Shown: one piece after another, positions 63,267-64,000 of the stretch | Numbering within the stretch: the first letter of the stretch is position 1 | How the letters are laid out: each line of letters starts with the position of its first letter | Notes under the pieces: generated by a model | The model's database searches: none | What the model was told of the DNA's origin: nothing | The model's input: the letters and a program-made list of their open reading frames with translations, nothing else | Source of the DNA: Lachnospiraceae bacterium | Lineage (GTDB): Bacteria > Bacillota > Clostridia > Lachnospirales > Lachnospiraceae | Assembly: GCA_910576125.1 (NCBI GenBank) | Contig: CAJTHM010000011.1 | Location: 1-64,000 of the forward strand | Reading direction: 5' to 3' | DNA length: 64,000 nucleotides | Position numbers and translations under genes: made by a program

Positions 63267-64000
63267 TTATATAGCCTCTTTTATGATTTCTCCTGTCTCC
63301 GCCGATTTATGAATCGCTTCCATCAGCTTCATGACGCGCATCACCTCGGGCAGGCGAATCAGGCTTTCCTCCCTGCCCTCCATTACGGCCATCACGTTGA
63401 AATAGAAATCCCTCACATCGCTCTTGACTTTGGGGAGTTCTTCCGTGAAGATGCTGTCGTCTCTTCTGGGAGCCATGGTCTTGGTCAGGCCGGCTGCGGT
63501 AATCACAGGCGCCACGTCCTTTTCATCTACGCCGGACGCACGCACGATTTTCCCGTTCAGGGACCAGTCTTCAATGACTGCCGTTCCGTCCGCTCCCATC
63601 ACATACCATCTGGGCAGGGAGATGAAATTGCTGGTGCCTACCTCCACCAGAGCGGTCACGCCGTTCTCAAAGGTAATCTCCGTGTAGAAGCCATCGTCCA
63701 CCAGCTGATTGGTCACATGGGTCTCCACTCCGTAGACGCTTTTTACAGGCACATCGGCAAATATCTGCAGCAGCTGATCCAACAGATGGACGCCCCAGTC
63801 CAAAATCATTCCGCCGCCATGCTCCTTTTCCTGCCTCCAGTCTCCGGGAATGCCTCTGGAGCCGTGCACTCTGGACTCTATGCGGAACAGTTCTCCCAGC
63901 TTCCCCTCCTCCAGGATTTTCTTTACCGTCAGGAAATCTTCGTCCCAGCGTCTGTTCTGATGGACTGTCAGGAACCGCCCGGTCCGTTCGGAGGCGTCAA
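63267..64000 (-). CDS. Gfo/Idh/MocA-family oxidoreductase (5'-partial)
   Basis: The frame stays open from the window edge: reading ..RTGRFLTVHQNRRWDEDF, KKILEEGKLGELFRIESRVHGS then HGGGMILDWGVHLLDQLL (the EKP-containing N-terminus lies beyond the edge). Those blocks are the C-terminal half of a Gfo/Idh/MocA oxidoreductase. The methionine-initiated frame at 63869 is only an internal codon. First gene seen of the operon that continues with an isomerase, a second Gfo/Idh protein and another isomerase. Confidence 0.9.
   Translation of the reverse strand, partial: DASERTGRFLTVHQNRRWDEDFLTVKKILEEGKLGELFRIESRVHGSRGIPGDWRQEKEHGGGMILDWGVHLLDQLLQIFADVPVKSVYGVETHVTNQLVDDGFYTEITFENGVTALVEVGTSNFISLPRWYVMGADGTAVIEDWSLNGKIVRASGVDEKDVAPVITAAGLTKTMAPRRDDSIFTEELPKVKSDVRDFYFNVMAVMEGREESLIRLPEVMRVMKLMEAIHKSAETGEIIKEAI

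Overview
The window looks like a chromosomal segment of a spore-forming gut Clostridia species, most likely Lachnospiraceae. Signs are the rimO-pgsA-cinA-recA-recX-rny and yicC-remA-gmk-rpoZ gene orders, a spoIIM homologue, a protein carrying the Spo0A effector domain, SOS boxes of the GAAC-N4-GTTC type at recA, strong AGGAGG ribosome-binding sites, and abundant plant or host glycan genes. No tRNA, rRNA, CRISPR array, prophage or intact transposase was recognised.

Layout. 0.4-5.1 kb: a minus-strand operon for unsaturated uronic acid catabolism (kduI, kduD/dhuD-like, an RpiB-fold isomerase, a KDPG aldolase with an extra C-terminal domain, kdgK) behind an extended -10 promoter. 5.4-10.3 kb: two HD-domain hydrolases, an AraC regulator, a metallophosphoesterase and an odd ParB-like/BMP fusion protein. 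10.5-12.9 kb: glgC-glgD (glycogen); glgA lies far away at 55.4 kb. 13-28.7 kb: two related fructan/sucrose loci. Locus A has a GH32 enzyme, a lipoprotein binding protein, two LplB/LplC-type permeases and LacI regulators. Locus B has a second GH32, a truncated permease and another LacI. One LacI gene of locus A is split by a 100-bp terminal-inverted-repeat element with a 3-bp target duplication; another has lost its DNA-binding domain. Between the loci lie a DUF624 protein, an unknown membrane protein, a 92-nt palindrome and an Rpn-type nuclease.

28.8-35.5 kb: a 952-residue ribosomal-protection-type GTPase fused to a Rae1/YacP-like NYN nuclease, a TPP riboswitch controlling a ThiT-type thiamine transporter, a penicillin-binding-like serine hydrolase and anmK. 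35.6-40.2 kb: a PadR/HAAS-DUF4097 pair, a KTSC protein, an ECF-type sigma factor, DAHP synthase and SpoIIM. 40.3-53.7 kb: an aminotransferase and conserved housekeeping genes (rny, recX, recA, cinA, pgsA, rimO, rpoZ, gmk, remA, yicC, rqcH). 53.8-60.3 kb: a MurJ/SpoVB-type flippase, glgA, a FecR-domain lipoprotein, a receiver-less Spo0A-like regulator and holA. 60.4-64 kb: a minus-strand operon alternating TIM-barrel isomerases with Gfo/Idh/MocA oxidoreductases, running off the right edge.

The accessory part is mainly carbohydrate scavenging: extracellular sugars are captured by ABC transporters, hydrolysed inside, and surplus carbon can go to glycogen. Its regulators are visibly being duplicated and broken. 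The second half is mostly conserved housekeeping. The most intriguing items are the GTPase-nuclease fusion, the small element that inactivates a LacI regulator, the cytoplasmic ParB-like/BMP fusion and the receiver-less Spo0A.
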